The notes under the pieces are model-generated. The model saw only the letters and a list, made by a program, of their open reading frames with translations, was not told the DNA's origin and made no database searches. A DNA stretch of 15,050 nucleotides, taken from Spirochaetia bacterium. GTDB lineage: Bacteria; Spirochaetota; Spirochaetia; Treponematales; Breznakiellaceae. Positions 14,312 through 15,050 of this stretch are shown one piece after another; the stretch's first letter is position 1, and each line of letters begins with the position of its first letter. The DNA lies in the NCBI GenBank assembly GCA_026002045.1, contig BOAV01000060.1, positions 1 to 15,050 on the forward strand. Reading direction: 5' to 3'. A program made the translations under genes and the position numbers.

Positions 14312-15050
14312 TTGGAATTCATACTTAATAGTAAGAAAATTATTTATCCAGACATTCATGATTTACATGAGGAGTTGTTTAAAGCCATAAAAGTGAGTGG
14401 ATCCTTTCTTCATCAAGTTAATAATTTTGAAGGTATTCCTTTTGATAAAGAAAAATATAGAAAACAAGTTAAAGAGGAATTAAGATATTATCTAAAAAAC
14501 AATGAGTATTCTGATTTGCTTCTTGACCAGCTATCAACCTTACATGCAGGTCATTATATAGAAATAAAATACCCTGAATTGAATCAGATAGAGTGGGCTT
14601 TCTATAACTTGCGAGAAATCTATTTTAAAATTGAAGAAATAGTTAATGCAAACAATATTAAGAAAGAGATTCCATTTGATCACAAAAAATCACTATTATT
14701 TGGCAAAAATTTATTTCATGTACATCATAATATAATGAATTATATTGACATAAATTTTGACAAATATCTAAACTATAAATATAAATCAGACCAATCTATT
14801 ATTAACGAATTAGAAATATTTGATATAAAACATGATGGGAGAAAACCAATAAACGAACTATTCAGTTTATTTGCAATTAAAAATTATTATGAAATTTTAG
14901 AACCCACCAAAATCAATGACAATTTCTTTCGAATGACTGGTGAATGGTTAGTGTATCAAAAGAAAGATGATAAATATTATTTCATAGGTTTATTTATTCA
15001 TCCGAAAAATGATCTCCATGATGAAATACTATATAAATACATTAAAGATT
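14312..15050 (+). CDS. Unknown protein, last visible gene of the methyltransferase operon (partial)
   Basis: An open frame of 246 codons from TTG at 14312 to the window edge, with AAGGAG at 14298-14303, 8 bases upstream. It was easy to overlook because the start is TTG and no stop is present. The product begins MEFILNSKKIIYPDIHDLHEE and continues as a charged, mainly helical protein rich in Asn, Lys and Tyr, with aromatic-rich segments (EWAFYNLREIYFKIEEI; FRMTGEWLVYQ). No nuclease, methyltransferase or ATPase motif is visible in the part present. It lies 51 bases after the Mrr-fusion gene, with no terminator in between and the same AT-rich composition, so it probably belongs to the same system. 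I do not recognise it; the missing C-terminus may hold the informative domain. Confidence 0.7.
   Translation, partial: MEFILNSKKIIYPDIHDLHEELFKAIKVSGSFLHQVNNFEGIPFDKEKYRKQVKEELRYYLKNNEYSDLLLDQLSTLHAGHYIEIKYPELNQIEWAFYNLREIYFKIEEIVNANNIKKEIPFDHKKSLLFGKNLFHVHHNIMNYIDINFDKYLNYKYKSDQSIINELEIFDIKHDGRKPINELFSLFAIKNYYEILEPTKINDNFFRMTGEWLVYQKKDDKYYFIGLFIHPKNDLHDEILYKYIKD

Noticed and set aside
1..15050. CRISPR array, tRNA or rRNA genes, transposase or insertion-sequence ends
   Set aside because: No regularly spaced repeats, cloverleaf-like sequences, transposase motifs or terminal inverted repeats with target duplications were seen on reading either strand.

Overview
The window looks like accessory (genomic-island) DNA from a low-GC bacterium. 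Ribosome binding sites are strong (AAGGAG type), TTG, GTG and possibly ATT starts are used, and one small exported protein has an 'IFA|QE' signal-peptide end of a style common in spirochaetes such as Treponema. That organism guess is weak, because no rRNA, tRNA or housekeeping gene is present. Nothing here is a CRISPR array or a transposase.

Left part (1-4160). The tail of an unknown gene ends in a clean terminator. It is followed by a stand-alone Clp N-domain protein and a calcineurin-like metallophosphoesterase that appears to start on ATT. On the minus strand, an SF1 (RecD/Pif1-like) helicase with a C-terminal helix-turn-helix leads an operon with two unknown genes coupled by ATGA overlaps. 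A small secreted protein gene lies beyond them. The helicase leader can fold a hairpin that buries its own ribosome binding site.

Middle (4161-7044). A plus-strand unit holds a small acidic protein, a tyrosine recombinase preceded by a 9-bp inverted repeat, and a small helical protein. A minus-strand unit holds a winged-helix protein and two tiny ORFs that are easy to miss; the first two of these three are in one frame, split only by a single TAA. An apparently orphan plus-strand promoter-hairpins-terminator unit (about 6855-7011) looks like a small structured RNA.

Right part (7045-15050) is defence-like. A minus-strand pair encodes an OAS-like CD-NTase and a protein that matches, from memory, the DUF6994 family. 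Divergent from it is the first ~54 codons of a type I restriction gene hsdR, cut off abruptly. The hsdR stub abuts a very AT-rich plus-strand operon: a D12-class adenine methyltransferase split by a -1 frameshift at an A7 tract, a second DNA methyltransferase, a third methyltransferase carrying a zinc ribbon and a C-terminal Mrr-type nuclease domain, and an unknown gene starting on TTG that runs off the window. The most promising possibly undescribed system is this three-methyltransferase plus Mrr-fusion operon, lodged against a broken hsdR. Second is the CD-NTase/DUF6994 pair with the adjacent RNA candidate. Function of either is inferred from domains and context only.
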